A DNA stretch of 64,000 nucleotides from Brienomyrus brachyistius (GCF_023856365.1 NC_064539.1:25025993-25089992), one strand, 5' to 3'. Numbered from the stretch's first letter, positions 11,585-50,282 are shown. Notes: a model not told the origin generated them from the sequence alone. A program made the numbers and translations.

Positions 11585-14500
11585 ATGCCGGTAAGTGAAC
11601 CTATTCATTATACTCGACATCCTGTGTTTAATAGACAAACCTTAAACTGTGCGCTTCAGAGAGGATTTTTTTAGGAGTATTTTCTGCATTATCTGTACAG
11701 GACTAATGGATAAACATATTGTAACATACCGGCAAAAAAATCCGACGTTTGTGTAAAAATTGCAATAAGATCCGAAAAAGGCTATTTACTCTTTATGTGC
11801 ATTTGTAATAAAGCTCGCTGTGATAAGCTCGTTCGTTTTGTTTTAATCGTCGACTTCCTCTTTTGTGAAGGCTTACCATTCGAGTTTGATGGAGCCCGAC
11901 ACCAAACTGGTGGGGAATATGGCTTTGCTGCCGCTGAAAACCCAGTTTAAAGGCCCTGCTCCGAAAGAGAGTACGTTCATCTACCTGAATCTATTAACTG
12001 TGCAAAACACTGAGTAATGGATGTCGGCTATACGCCAACACTGTAAACATGTAGCAGCCTTTTCAATCCGGTCTGTGTAATGCATTTAGTTGACTGCAGT
12101 CAGGCTAAAGCTATCGATTTTCCTTCGTTTTATTTTCTTTTGCACTCACTTTTGTTGTATCTTCATACTTGTCCAGTCTGAATAGTATAACTAAGTAGCA
12201 GATGAAAACCTCAGAGATCATCTTCTGCTTCCTAATTTGGAAATTGTGCGATGTTGCCCCGCCTTGACTGCCTACTAGGAAGAGGATTTTAATTTAATCG
12301 CTTAATGATTTTAGCCAGAGAGACTGACATCGTTGATGAGGCCATCTACCACTTCAAAGCTAACGTCTTCTTCAAGAACTATGAAATCAAGGTAAGAAGA
12401 AGCGCCGCTTATTTCACTCGAGTGTACAGTAAGATGGTGATGGTGTGCAGTAGCGTTGGTCTGTACTCGTGTCTCCGTTGGCGCTTTGCAGATCTGGTCT
12501 TTAATCTGTTGAGCGGGTGGGTTGCAGCTCACGCATGACACGGTCTGAATCCATAGACCTTCTGCTCTTACGTGCCCGGACCCGCCCCGCTGAAAGCCAC
12601 GCGCTCTTCTCATACTTTTGCTTTTTAACTCCAACGTTACCATCTATCTCGCATCTAGCATGACACTCATTCATTCAGACTCTCACGCTCCTGTAAGAAA
12701 TCTCACACCAGCCAGCTGACCAAAGTTGGCACCCCCCCCCCCCCCAAAGCAACCGGCTGTACCTAAGCCTTGAAGGGCACTCCCCCCACCCTTCTGTGCC
12801 CTCCTGCTGGACCAAAGTGGGTTGAACTGGGCTCGCGCTAAAACATTGTTATGCTATAAACCAATTTAGCGCTCTCTCTTCATTCCTTAGCTTATTAGCA
12901 GCTTAAACGTGGCTGGAGAACATGCACATCTTAGCAGGAGTGAGGTGCACAGTTGAGAGGTAGTTTAAGTACCAGGTACCTCCAGCCCATGGTGATGACT
13001 TTTGGAAGCGTGAAACTCCGTGAATCAGGTGTGATTGATGCCACTTTTGTGGCTCCAATGAGTGAGGCCAACCAACAATTCTAACATGTCATTGCTGTGT
13101 TGTAGTTTGGCCAAATCCATAATTTTCTCAGTATCTGGTAGAGTTGTACCTGTTCTTTTTACAGTGATACTTTTAGCATGTATTTTAGCGATGTAGGGGA
13201 CGCCGGGTCGTATAGGCTGACACTGGGCTTGGGCTTGTTCTCCAGTCGTGTGTGAATGGCCTGCGAGGGCCCTGCTATGCGTTGTGTCCCAGGTTATTCC
13301 CTGCCGTTTGCCCATTGTCTCTCCGAATCCCATAACCCTGCATGGTGGTGATAGAAAATGAAGCCGTCCTCATATCATAAACGGGTCTAAAGCAGATGTG
13401 TTCATTTCCTTTGCAGAATGAGGCGGACAGAACGCTGATCTATGTCACGCTGTATATTTCTGAGTGCCTGAAGAAATTTCAGAAGGTAAAGAGGGGCAAT
13501 CCCCCTCAGGTTTCATTTGATTATTTTAATTCTCCTCCTGACACAGAGGACACTCTAGGCTGAAATGTAAAAAGATGAGGACCTTTCTGTGGTATGGATG
13601 GGCACTTGGGAGCTGCTGGCTGTCAGCTGTGTATCTCGTTTACAGTGCACTTCCAGGAGCCAGGGAGAGAAGGAGATGTACACACTGGGCATCACCAACT
13701 TCCCCATCCCAGGGGAGCCCGGCTTCCCCCTAAACGCCATGTATGTCAAGCCCTCGGGGAAAGCGGAAGAAGGTAAGGAGATGATGGTTGGGGAGGGAGG
13801 GGCGGCACATCATTTGGAGCTGGGAGGTTCAGCCCAGGTCCATACAGTGAGTTACAGCAGTTCTTCTCAAACCAGTCCAATGGGAACCCCTAGATGCTCC
13901 ATGTTTTTGTCGTCTCTCAATTCCCTGGGAGTTTGTGATGAGTAAAGGCTGGTTTGAGAAACGCTGGATTAGAGAGACAAAGAAATACAAACATACTCGT
14001 TACGCTGCGGTGAGACCGGTCGTCGGCTCGCCGGCAGATCATGTCCCGGGTTTGGCCACGTTGTGCAACGCTGATCACTGTCCCCATGCTGACCCACAGA
14101 AACCATGAGGGCCTACCTGCAGCAGGTCCGGCAGGAGACGGGCCTGCGGCTGTGCGACCGCGTTTTCGATCCCCAGACGGACAAGCCCAGCAAAGTGAGT
14201 TCCTATTATTTCACGGCTCCTTTTTGAAACGGTGGCATGCGGAGAAGTGGCAGGTTGAGGAGCAGGTTAATTCATGTGATGGCTTCAGTTCTCAGTTTCT
14301 CATTCGTTATCTACTGTGAACTCCTTGTGTCACACTGAAGAATAGAGGATAGTGACACAGTAAGCTTAAGTGGCTTCACACATCCAGGGTGGTGAGTTTT
14401 AGTCAGTGTGTGGAGCTGGTATGTTCTCGATTGATGCTAGTTTCCTTATGTAGTCCAGCGATGTGGCTTAGATGCCTTGTGGTGGACCAGCATCCTGTCC

Positions 14501-15064
14501 AGGGTGTCCCCTGTCATGGTCCCTGTGCATTCTGGGATAGTCTACAGGGTTACCATCTCCCTGTATAGGTCGTCGACTTACAACCTATGCATCTTACGAC
14601 TGATCAACTTGGACTGTCCTGAGACCGGAAATATGTTGCCAGGACTGTGGCGGGTCTGGGTGACTGTGACAGTTCGTTGCTGCCAGCAGTTGGGGCAGAA
14701 GCTAAGAAATGGGGATAAAGGTTAAAAACAAACAATATGATTTAAAAGGTGATAGAATTTTATTATACAGTGTCCTATACATATGTTTCGCATATAAAAT
14801 AAAGGGCTGATTTATGTCCAAATTGACTTTAGACTGGTCAGTTGGAACTGATCGTGGTTGTAAGTCGACGATGACCTGCTTGATTAGCAGTGGATAAGCA
14901 CAAGGATGGGGACATATTAACATTTAAACTTGGTGTAAAGTAAAATGCTAAAAATTATGTATGTATAATGCATCTAACTTTTTTTTTTTTTGAACCCTCA
15001 GTGGTGGCTTTGCTTTGTGAAGAAACAGTTCATGAACAAGAGTCTTTCTGCTCCAGGCCAGTAA
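11585..15064 (+). CDS. arpc3: Actin-related protein 2/3 complex subunit 3 (p21-Arc), 7 coding exons, complete
   Basis: Coding exons are 11585-11590, 11871-11970, 12315-12391, 13417-13485, 13646-13772, 14100-14194 and 15002-15064 (stop TAA). They total 537 nt, or 178 residues, the same length as human ARPC3. The protein is a structural subunit of the Arp2/3 complex, which nucleates branched actin filaments. Strongly conserved blocks are [24 protein letters not shown] [68 protein letters not shown] and the C-terminal [11 protein letters not shown]. The first exon codes only Met-Pro before its donor. Divergence from human is mostly in the KPSGKAEEE linker of exon 5. No lesion is seen. Confidence 0.97.
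13856..13968 (+). repeat. CAG(T)-TTCTCAAA foldback repeat, copy 1
   Basis: It begins CAGTTCTTCTCAAACCAGTC and ends GGCTGGTTTGAGAAACGCTG, so the ends are inverted complements. The internal ATGTTTTTGTC resembles the copies at 51260 and 54200. It is a short interspersed foldback repeat in arpc3 intron 5. Confidence 0.65.
14405..14565 (+). repeat. Fish SINE-like repeat fragment (CAGCATCCTGTCCAGGGTG family)
   Basis: It contains GGACCAGCATCCTGTCCAGG, GTGTCCCCTGTC and GCATTCTGGGATAGTCTAC, the 3' half of a very common fish dispersed repeat. Other copies in this window are near 52120, 52845, 55466, 59021 and 60231. It lies in the last arpc3 intron. Confidence 0.7.
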
Positions 15065-15182
15065 TAAAAACTGAATACATTTTTGATCAGCTAAGTGGGT
15101 ACACCTGTCCCGTCCAGATGATTTTTATACACATCCGAGAGTCCAATGCCTTGCCTGACTTTTAAGCATTCCCTCAATATGG

Positions 15183-15188
15183 AATAAA
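15183..15188 (+). promoter_or_regulatory. arpc3: arpc3 poly(A) signal
   Basis: AATAAA lies about 120 bases after the arpc3 stop. A second AATAAA is near 15290, so tandem sites are possible. Confidence 0.65.
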
Positions 15189-15189
15189 G

Positions 15190-17240
15190 TATTCTTTTAA
15201 AACTGTAGGCTACCCTTTTTGATAACCCTAAAATGTCTGTGGGGTTGCTTAAATTGCTTTTGTGATTTTCCTGGTTGTAATTTTTTAAAATAAAATATCA
15301 GGACCGTAAATCTGCCTTTGCAAGACTATTTCAAACATACACTTCAGGCCAGAAAGTTGGTATATTTAGATATTTATTTCATCTGATTAGTCATGTTAAG
15401 GTAAATAAGCAAAACAGGACAGACAGAAGCAGAAGAATGAAGAGAACCTGAGATCCTTGTACAAAGTGTTCAGTGGGCCCACCTCTACAATCTGATTGGT
15501 TCTCTCTCTAAACCAATCATTTTTCCTTCTGCCCTCAGAACATTAAGTAAAACTCCCATAAGCTTGATGCTCATGATCAATATACCTCATTCTCTTATCC
15601 GACAACAGTATAGAAGGTGTGCCAAAGTTCCAATGTTATTCTACAAACACACCTGCACAAGTTAAGAGTATGGATTTTGAAGTTTTAAAACTGACATTCC
15701 GTAGATTGACTGCAGGGGATGTGATTAATCTTCGACGCCCTGCCAAAGGTACCACCAATTCCTGAAATCTGAATCCGTGACCATGTGACCATGTTTCCTG
15801 CCTTCTGCCCTGTGTTTACTGGGAAAGGCTACAGGAATTCCATGCCCTGTACTAGATAATCATGGAAAAGGGAGGAATGGAAATTCCATAGATAAATCTG
15901 CATTAGGTAAGCAAACTTATTTTGGCATGAAACAGCTCCAGAAAGGAAACTATAATGAAATTATATCACTCAAGTATTTAATTTAAAGGCGTGTAGCTGA
16001 TGCAAAGAGCTGGCATGTAGCTGACAGTAGGATATAAACGATAAAGCTGGTGATGGACCCGTCTCCGTGAACTGAACTACGTACCTCTGAACAAAACTGT
16101 TCAGAAACACAAGAACATGCAACTAAATGCCATAAGTTAGTCTTCATGTTAAGAGAAGTACTTTCTCTTCTGTTTAAGATGGAAATATCACTTAGAAAAA
16201 ACACGTCTAAAAACACATGTATTCCCTCCTTTCAAAGTGACTAGGTACAAACCGGAGTCACTCACCTACAGTGCCTTGCAAAAGTGCTGAACCCTCTGTA
16301 GAACAAAGGAGGTTTGATTGAATTACATATCTATCCATCCATCTCATCTTCTTGTCAGTATTTTCACTGCAAACTCCTAAAGACTTTTCTCTTTCTCTGC
16401 ATCAGAGCTGTTGTTGAAGCAGGAGGCGTATTTTTCGGTTTTTGATTGCTGACAAATAATTGACTTTTACTTTGAAAATATACTCTGACCGAGTTTTCAA
16501 TTAAAGAGAGTCAGGAAGAAGGTAGGTATCGCATGTAATGCAGGAAAATCTGATACATTTGCGACGCACCGCACAGCAGCAGAAAGACACCCATTAAGAC
16601 TGGAGTTGCTGGGCGAAGAGGTTACCTGTAATATTACATCAGGTTACTCTATATTTGGGGTAGTTATACTCGCTAACGTTCATACCTTTCATTCACGTAT
16701 GCATGGACTTAAATATACAAACCTTAGGTTAAAATGATTTCAGAAAGCTTACATGGCGAAGCCAGGAGAAACCAGCGTAAAAGGCACAGTGACAGCGGCA
16801 CAGTGCATACATTTTGTATTTCGGGTCAATTTCTCGGGGAAATATCTGCACGTACAAATATCGCAATTTTAGTAAACGGACTTTACTAGCAAAACATTAG
16901 CTATCCTTAGCTTCATCTCACGATTATTAAATCCCGAAAAAGAAAGTGGACTTATGCAAACAGTGATTGAGTAACAGTATTCACAAAAACACAAAAAATA
17001 TGCCTACAAATTTTGCTGGAAGTTCCCCGTGTGCGCATGCGCACCTTGCCACAGATTAAATTTAATTTTCTAATTAAGTCTTAAGGACGCTACATGGTCG
17101 TTATTCAATTGGAGCGTCCGAAGTATAATTTGTGTACTAATTCCTTGGTGACTTAACGTGTCTCACGGCTCTAATCGCAGATTCAAGGCTGCCTGTACAG
17201 CGCATGACACAGAAAATACATGCAGAGTCATGTTTAATTG
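15190..17240. other. Intergenic DNA between arpc3 and the atp2a2 3' end
   Basis: AT-rich sequence with no supported gene. ANAPC7, which lies between ARPC3 and ATP2A2 in human, was not recognised. A single Tc1-like end lies at 16269. Confidence 0.45.
16269..16297 (+). mobile_element. Solo Tc1/mariner-like terminal repeat
   Basis: TA followed by CAGTGCCTTGCAAAAGTGCT matches the outer end commonly seen in fish Tc1-like elements. No partner end or transposase frame was seen, so this is a relic. Confidence 0.5.
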
Positions 17241-17241
17241 G

Positions 17242-17247
17242 TTTATT
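17242..17247 (-). promoter_or_regulatory. atp2a2: Candidate distal poly(A) signal of atp2a2
   Basis: TTTATT on the plus strand is AATAAA for the minus-strand gene. It lies about 3 kb after the 2b stop codon and could end the longer class of transcripts. Other TTTATT copies exist (for example about 17826), so usage is unproven. Confidence 0.3.
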
Positions 17248-18452
17248 TACCTGAAACCACGTTTCATGTGATGCATGTTACAATCGTCAGCACGGAAATG
17301 AACAGTCGCTGGTATATACAATAGGTCATGGTTCGGACGCGGTGTTAAAGGGCCGGACTGCTCCTTTCGAGACGGATGCATCACAGTTCCACCGCACCTC
17401 AGCGCCTTATTTAAATAAGTTACATTATTACAGTGCAAAACAAAACAAAAAGGTCTACTTCGTCATTTTGCACACCTCTAAAAAAGATTTCCTTAGGAAA
17501 AGTATCTGATTATGGAACTGACCGGTGTCATTATGGTTGCCCGCTTGTATCTAAAGGAGAATTTGTTCTACTTGCGCCGAGCGATATTTGTACATAGCTA
17601 TTTTAATGTAGAAACTCTGCTAAAATATTTCAGCTACTTACAACTGCAGAACATGCATTATGGTATATTATACATTTATATAAAACTATGACATTTTACA
17701 CAGAAGAATCTTAAAAAGGTGGCATGAAAACTCCTTAGATCTCGAGTCGAAGGTGAAGGCCAAGCGCGTTTGCCTCCATGGCGCAAGGATCTCCAGGGAC
17801 TGTGATTTCACATACAGGATAACATTTATTTCTCCAGCTGACGCATTTTGCCCATTAAAAATCGTCCCTACCTCACAGTATTCTTTTTCTTGGTTATTTT
17901 AAAACACGTATATTAAATGTAGATACATTTCCGATTTCGTCGTTCATTCTTACATGCAGGCCTTTTGTAGAGGTGGAACCGCCCGGACACGTGCACCAAA
18001 CAAACAAAAAAAAAACAAAAACCTTACAGTTTCTGCACATGGTTCTAGTGGAGGGAGGTGGATTACAAGGCCTTGGCTGTGGGGAGAAGGCGAGAGAGAA
18101 AGGAAAGCAGAGTCAGAAATGAAGATATGAAAACGAGGAAAAGGACAGGTATGAATGAACTGATCGGAGATACACAATCAGCCTGTTGGTAACTACTAGC
18201 TGTGCTTCTGTCAGCCCATAGCATGGGAGAGAGTTATAGAATTAACGGTAGCATATGAAATGTGGCTTGCTCGGTGTTATATGTGTTAAAACATGTTTTG
18301 ATATGAATGTCCCATGAATACAAAATGCTATGTAAATTGCACAACGCAAATCCTGTCCGTGACCCAGGGGATTTCGGATTAACGGCCTTATTGAGTGTTT
18401 AAACTAAGCCAGATACACGGCTTGCTGCACATTCAGGGTGAACTGAAGTACT

Positions 18453-18469
18453 TCACACAGAGACAAGTG
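18453..18469 (-). other. atp2a2: Candidate SERCA2a-specific terminal coding segment
   Basis: Minus strand: a good acceptor (ggtgcctcttacag) is followed by CACTTGTCTCTGTGTGA. Joined to the internal donor CCTG|gtaaag at 20358/20359, this would extend YLEP with ALVSV and stop. That parallels the short AILE tail of mammalian SERCA2a, which also begins with CA after CCT-G. The match is to splice logic only, not to sequence, and several other AG-CA sites exist in the region. Confidence 0.25.
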
Positions 18470-20075
18470 CTGTAAGAGGCACCTGCTCCCCCCTTAGCTG
18501 AAGCAGGGTGACTTGTGGGGCACGAGCGCAAAAGGCGCAACTAAAACCGAACATGTATCCTTACAGCGTTACATTTTAAAAAGCAGATTTAAATCAAAGA
18601 TGGCTTCCCGGTACACTACTGGGAGGGACTAGGAGGACAAGTCAGGCAGGGTGCAGGGGGGGGGGGAGGGTGGTGGCTGGAGTAATCGGGGCTCTGGTGT
18701 GTGTTGGGGTGGGATGGGGGGGCATGCCGGAAGGGGGTACTCACTCTTAAGGGATCTCACTGGAAAGCATTGAAGGGGAAAGAGCACAGTTAGCCTGGGT
18801 TAAGGTAATCCCACTCGAGAACTCTCCCAGAAGGACACCGGCAAAAGGCTTGCTTCAAAGAGGTATGCGAGGTGGGCTAACAGCCGCCTTAGCGGAGGGT
18901 GTAGCGGGGTGGCACAGATGCCCTAAAACTCCTACTATAAACAGGTATTGTACTATTTGGTAAAATGTAGTATGTACAGATTTACAGACTGCTCCACCAC
19001 GCGGCTGGCATACTTTCGACCTGGAGAACGGCACCGAGCCCGGACTGGCCCAGAGTTAACTTTGTGCTCTGCTGACTGAACAATCAGTATGTTTCAATGT
19101 AAATTCAAGTATAGATATATATATATAAATGCACGTATGATTCCTTACAGAAACAATCACAAATAAGACCCTTCGGTCCCAAGCCGAAGGCTACCCTTAG
19201 AAAGGGGGGGTGGGGGGTGGACAGGGAAAGGGGGAGATGCGTTGTGTTCATGTTTCAATGGTGGACGCTGACATTTTCAATGAAAGACGCAAACCCTTGC
19301 CACCCCTCAAGGGGGAATGAGAATAAATCATGAGCAAGGACAACCTTTTCTTCCTGCACAAGCAGAAGGGGGGGGGGCAGACCTCCTGCAGCACATTTAG
19401 GATGAAACGCAGAGAGCCAATTTCTCCATGGCTGGGGGAGGAGTAGGGGCGAGGAATGAGCCATATTGAACTGAGGTAGCTGCGTCCTGCCTAGTGCAGA
19501 AAAAAACTGGCTTAAAGTAAGTGTGAAAATAAGCACAGTGGGGGGGGCACTCTGAAGAACATCTGATTGGATGAAAACGCACAAGTTCATTCATGCAGGA
19601 ACAGAAAGCATGCAGCATTCATGTGAGGAAACCTTTCCTTTAGTTGATGCACTGAAAAACATTCATTCTGAAAACCACCACTGGTTTCTCCATAAACTTT
19701 AAGAATCCAAAACTCAGACCAAAGACAACCGTAAACATTTCTGTTCAGTCACTCCACCCTTTCCTCCCTTCCAAAACTACAAAAAAAAATGCATAAAATA
19801 GTGTTAACATTTCTGTACATTTCATTGGACAATTTTTAAATATGTTACCTGTATGTAAAGGGGCTATGGGGGGGGCAACTACAGTTGTTCTGAAACAAGA
19901 CGTCAGGTAATAAGACAAATCATAATCCCAGATTATAAAATACCAATTTAAAAAGGCAATACCAAAAAACAAAACGAACAAATTCTCAAAATGAAATCGA
20001 AAAACGCCCTTAAGCGATGGGATGCTTTCATGTACAATATCAACAGGGCTCTCATTTTGCCCCATTAACAATTAG

Positions 20076-20081
20076 TTTATT
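20076..20081 (-). promoter_or_regulatory. atp2a2: Candidate proximal poly(A) signal for the SERCA2b transcript
   Basis: TTTATT (AATAAA on the minus strand) lies about 130 bases after the 2b stop codon. It would suit the transcript class that reads through the internal donor. Confidence 0.35.
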
Positions 20082-20133
20082 ATTATTTTTAAGCATTTGG
20101 GTGCATGTTAATTGCCACCCTAACGTGCATGGA

Positions 20134-20188
20134 AACACACACACACACACACACACGCATACAGACACGCGCACACACACACACACAG
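20134..20188. repeat. (AC)n microsatellite
   Basis: Two AC tracts are separated by GCATACAGACACGCG, just after the atp2a2 2b stop and therefore in its 3' UTR. Confidence 0.95.
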
Positions 20189-20212
20189 CAGAGAACCACA
20201 CACTTATGTCAG

Positions 20213-46011
<25,799 letters not shown>

Positions 46012-46329
46012 TCACCGGGTACAGTTTCACTTTATGTCAGGCTCCCCCAACTCCTGCAATTTCAACTGGCGATTTTTTCAGGTTTTAAATCCTCCCCGAT
46101 ACGATGTTTTTTAAATAAGAAACAAATGCTTAAAAAACACTCCAGACAGAAGGTGGCTGGCACGCTAGTGAAGAGAGAATCGTGGAGAATGAAGGTCCCG
46201 CCTCGATCTGTAGCCGGCTCTATTAAGGATTACGCGGAAATTAAATTATGTTTAAATGGCATACTTGTCACCAGCGAACCAGAGTGGGTTCAGAAAGGCC
46301 GCTTTTCCTACTTAAGAATCTGTCGCCCC

Positions 46330-46670
46330 CCACCACTCAGGTGAATTTTCAGCGCCGCTTGTGAGAGAACCGCCGTCAGTGCCGCTGGCTGCGTTGCGTT
46401 GCGCTGCGGTTACGGTGGAACGGACGTGCGTCCTTCGCGTGCTCCTCCACGAGCGGCTCCCAGCTTCAGCGCCAATCGGCTTTCAGGGCCGCCCGGCCGG
46501 CCCCGCTTCTCGCGCAGCGGCTGCTGCTCGCATGTGGAGTGCGCTCATTGGCTGGAGCCAGCCCGGATATCTCCCCATTCCCTTCCTCTCTTTGGTCCTT
46601 TTGAAAAGACTGGGATCAGCTGATCGTCTTCGTTTCCCCTGTTTTTTATAAGAAACATTCATTGGTTTAT
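46330..46670 (-). promoter_or_regulatory. atp2a2: atp2a2 promoter / CpG-rich 5' region
   Basis: GC- and CpG-rich DNA lies at 46340-46560. On the minus strand there is a TATAAAA at 46644-46650 with a CCAAT at 46661-46665. A further CCAAT lies at 46547-46551. A start near 46615 would give a 5' UTR of about 600 nt, within the range of mammalian ATP2A2. The exact start site is inference. Confidence 0.45.
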
Positions 46671-46684
46671 GAAAGTGTTACTTG

Positions 46685-46735
<51 letters not shown>
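46685..46735. repeat. (CAT)17 microsatellite
   Basis: Seventeen perfect CAT units just upstream of the atp2a2 promoter, followed by a short AAT repeat. Confidence 0.98.
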
Positions 46736-48100
46736 TCATAATAATAATAATGGTCCATAGCACTATGTGCTTTGGACCCTTAAAGAAGAAGAAGAAATCT
46801 AATACGCAGGAGTGCATCTAAGCCACAACTTGTTAAATTTGTCAAAAACAAGAGGCCGGGTCATGTGAACTATTTTCGATCTTTTTTTTTAAGTGTTCAG
46901 GGTCATCTAGAACCGGCGAGTCGGCGATGCAAAGTGTTGGGATCCGTATGTAGGTATTATTTTGTGGAAGATTTTTTTTAATTGTCGTCGCATCTGTTGG
47001 GGATACAGTAGCTGTTATGGAAATTAGGCAGTAATCGAATCCCTTGGAAACAAACAGCTTATACCCATGATTTATACCGTATTCATTAAATTAAGTAAAA
47101 CGTAAATAATTCGCGCTGTCGCCTTCAATGCAAATAGTAACGCGTGCAGGATGAATACATTTTTTTTTATTGTGATTCGGTCAACACACTAAGCTGTCAG
47201 TGTTTCTTTTATGTTTTGGATCAAGTGAAAACCGCGTTCTTGACCAGTTCTTTTGAGGAGGGACGTATCGAGCCAAGGAAGGGGTGGGGGGCAGCCAACA
47301 CGTCATCCAATCGCAGGCAAGTGATTTGTGAAGTGTAAGTGGTTGGTATAGGCTTGTGCTGCAACTTCAGTGATAGCCAAAAGATACAGACCCATGTAAA
47401 ACAACTTTGTGTAATCGTGATGTGTAACGTAACCAAAAGATATAAGCAACGAAGTGACGATATTGCAAGTTAATATCTAAACTTTTTTTCCCGTTCCTGG
47501 AACACTGAGGTCTGCCAGAAATTATGCAGACTAGATTTATATCTAAACACATACGACGAAATACTGGGGCTTCTGTATTAATTACTAAGAGAAGCTTTAA
47601 ATAGGAATTTATAGTTTAATCAATGCGTGATCAATGGATGCGATATGCATTAGTATCCTATAGATAATATACCAATGACATACAACTGAATGCAGGGTCA
47701 GACGGTTCCTGGAGCAACTGTGGGTTTGGGGCCTTGCTTTGCTTGTTAAAGTACATTTACTTATTTAGTAGAAGCTGCAACCTTCTGATCACTAGCGCAG
47801 CATCCTAACCTGTTACTGTATAAACCACAGTAACACCTGACACAACTAATACATAATTAATGTGATTCTTCTTCAGCTGGTAATTTCTGGTAATGTCCAG
47901 TGATTCAAATGACCCGGATCTGTTTTTTTTTTTTTTTTAACACCACAACAGCAAATGATCAAAACCCATTTCGAACAGAAAAGTACTTAATGAGGGAACA
48001 AAATACAGGGAAGCAAAGACTAAGAACAGGATAGATAAAATAAAACCAAAATAAAAATGATGCATATTGTACATCTAGAAAAGAAAATAACCAGCCAAAT

Positions 48101-48160
48101 AAGAACATAAGAAATTTACAAACGAGAGGAGGCCATTCGGCCCATCAAGCTCATTTGGGG
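48101..48160 (+). repeat. Dispersed repeat (GGAGGCCATTCGGCCCATCA)
   Basis: AAGAACATAAGAAATTTACA is followed by AACGAGAGGAGGCCATTCGG and CCCATCAAGCTCATTTGG. This is a widespread conserved repeat motif in ray-finned fishes. Only this 60-bp piece is present. Confidence 0.6.
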
Positions 48161-50282
48161 TGATATACTCACTGACGAGCAAAATCCGATAATGTGAATG
48201 GTGTGCTTAGAAACTGCTGAAATAGGGACATTGGAATGAGTCAGAATTGCATGCATGCAAAAAGGTGCATTCATCTCAAAAACATAACTAAACACAAGCG
48301 GACATTGGCAACAAAATGATGTTTACAGAAAGGAAGATTTAGATGGACTAAGCAAGAGGTGATTATGAATCTGTCGTTTGTCAAGAACACATACTGTGTT
48401 CCCTGCCAGATGGCTATTGTTACTCTTATTTTTACAAGTTATGGCATATTTATTCTTATTAAAGATTTATGTAGGAATTTTGTAGGTTGATAAGTGAGTT
48501 CAGCCCATTCCATGCAACGGGTTTCATCTAAACACTAACTTGAAAGATGACAAACATCTCAGCGCTGTACTCCATTTAACAGTCAAGCGCCCTCTAGTGT
48601 CTAGTATAAATATTCTTCACAACAGTTTGCCACTGGCCAGGTTCCAGCTTAAATGCGACCCTGTACTGGAAAAGGAAGATGGATATTGAAATAGTCAGCT
48701 AATGTTAGGTAATTCTCACATTCACATTATGCATCTGAGGGAAATGCATACATTTTACTCTTATTTCCTTGCTTAGCTCTACATAAGTAAATTGGTACCT
48801 GTCTGACCTTGCTTTCTCGAAAATTTCTGTTACTTCGAGTAAAAGAGGCCACTACACAAGACAAAATGTGTACATGTTACTGGGCTTTCATGGGAAGCTC
48901 AGCCTAGCTGCACTTACACCTAGTTGACTCCTTGACAGCTGTATATCCTAACGGACCATTTGTCGCATGCGTGCGTCATTTTGGGTAAAAGCGCTTGATA
49001 AATCGATGAATATGAATGTATGAGTAGTGATGCTGTGTCACACCAACGTCTGCTGTGCTTCTCTAATAAGTGGGAGGAGGTGGAGTTTGCACATTCTCCT
49101 GGTGCCGTGGTACCGTGCCCAGTCCCATAAGAACGTGTCCGCAGTGGTTTGGATGTTTCAGGTGGCTCCTTTCTGGGCATCTCCAGGGGCAGATCTGAGG
49201 AGTAGCCATGGCCACCGCAGGCAAATGCCTGGTCACCCCTGTTGCCACCCCAACTCAAAATAATAAAAACAAAACATGGATCATTTTTTTAAGCTGAACC
49301 ATAGAAGAGATGTGGGGGGGGGGGGCGTGCCCATCCTGATAAATATATGGGCGCCACAATCTAGACTTTCTGTTGATGCCAACCGGCACTTGGGCTCAGA
49401 GTCTGGAAAGACGAGTCATGGATCTAACTCCTGATAGCTTCGACGCCACAGTGAGTGTGAGTTATTGCGCTTTCACAAGCGTAAATCGTCAATCGAATCC
49501 ACACCGATTAATCTCCAAGAGCTTCACACACTATTGAGTCTCTGTCCCTGTTTCTATTTCTTTGATTTCTGCGGAAAAAAAAGTAGAAAAACAAATTGCA
49601 ATACATCAGCCCTTCCTGTTATTCTTCCGCTCCCCAGGTCATGCTGTGTTTGGAAAACGGTGAACTTTTTCAGATCTACAATGAAGATGCCGCTTGTCCT
49701 CATCTCTGTTGCAGGAACATTCAAAGTGACAGGGTCTGGTGGTGCACAAAATGCAGCTCGACCTCAATAGACACGTGGGATAGAAATGAAGGCCAACTCC
49801 ACAGATTATTGATTCTTGAAAAAAAAAATGAGTTAGTGTAAAGCTAGGTATTCACCAAGCCGATGGCAAAACACTAGCGTCCGCGAGGGCCAAAACTCCC
49901 GTTGGCTGCCTCTATTGTGAAAATTTGCACTGGAACGCACTGGCACCACTAGAGGTGACGGTTGCCATACAGCTCAATCAGGGAGTTCAATTCCGACGCC
50001 AATTCAACATGTTATATCAGCCAAGACAGTGTCGACGGTGACCAACCGTGTCCGATCGCACCACACACACTGGCATGATGGGAAGTCACAGATTCTCACT
50101 GATGCCCCGACGGCCGTGAAATTGACTTGTTCCAGGGTTAGAGGCTTCACGTCAGAACTGCACCTGTCAAAAACCCGATGATGCGTACACTTATGTGTGA
50201 TGTGTGTAAGCTAGGTGGAGGTGTAGATGTCCTGAGGTAGGTAAACATGTCTAAACGTGTCCAGATCCTGATGACATCACCT

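Noticed and set aside
15968..15980. Minus-strand ATACTTGAGTGA (Ile-Leu-Glu-stop), matching the end of mammalian SERCA2a
   Set aside because: The bases before it are TTAA, with no AG acceptor or the required CA, and it lies beyond the likely poly(A) region; a chance match.
17601..17619. Another AG-CA site that would give YLEP-AEFLH-stop
   Set aside because: Acceptor has a poor pyrimidine tract; the site at 18469 is stronger. Not excluded, only less likely.
49465..49841. Overlapping Cys-rich and signal-peptide-like short frames (101 and 81 codons)
   Set aside because: No recognisable domain, frames overlap each other, flanked by repeats; no basis for a gene.
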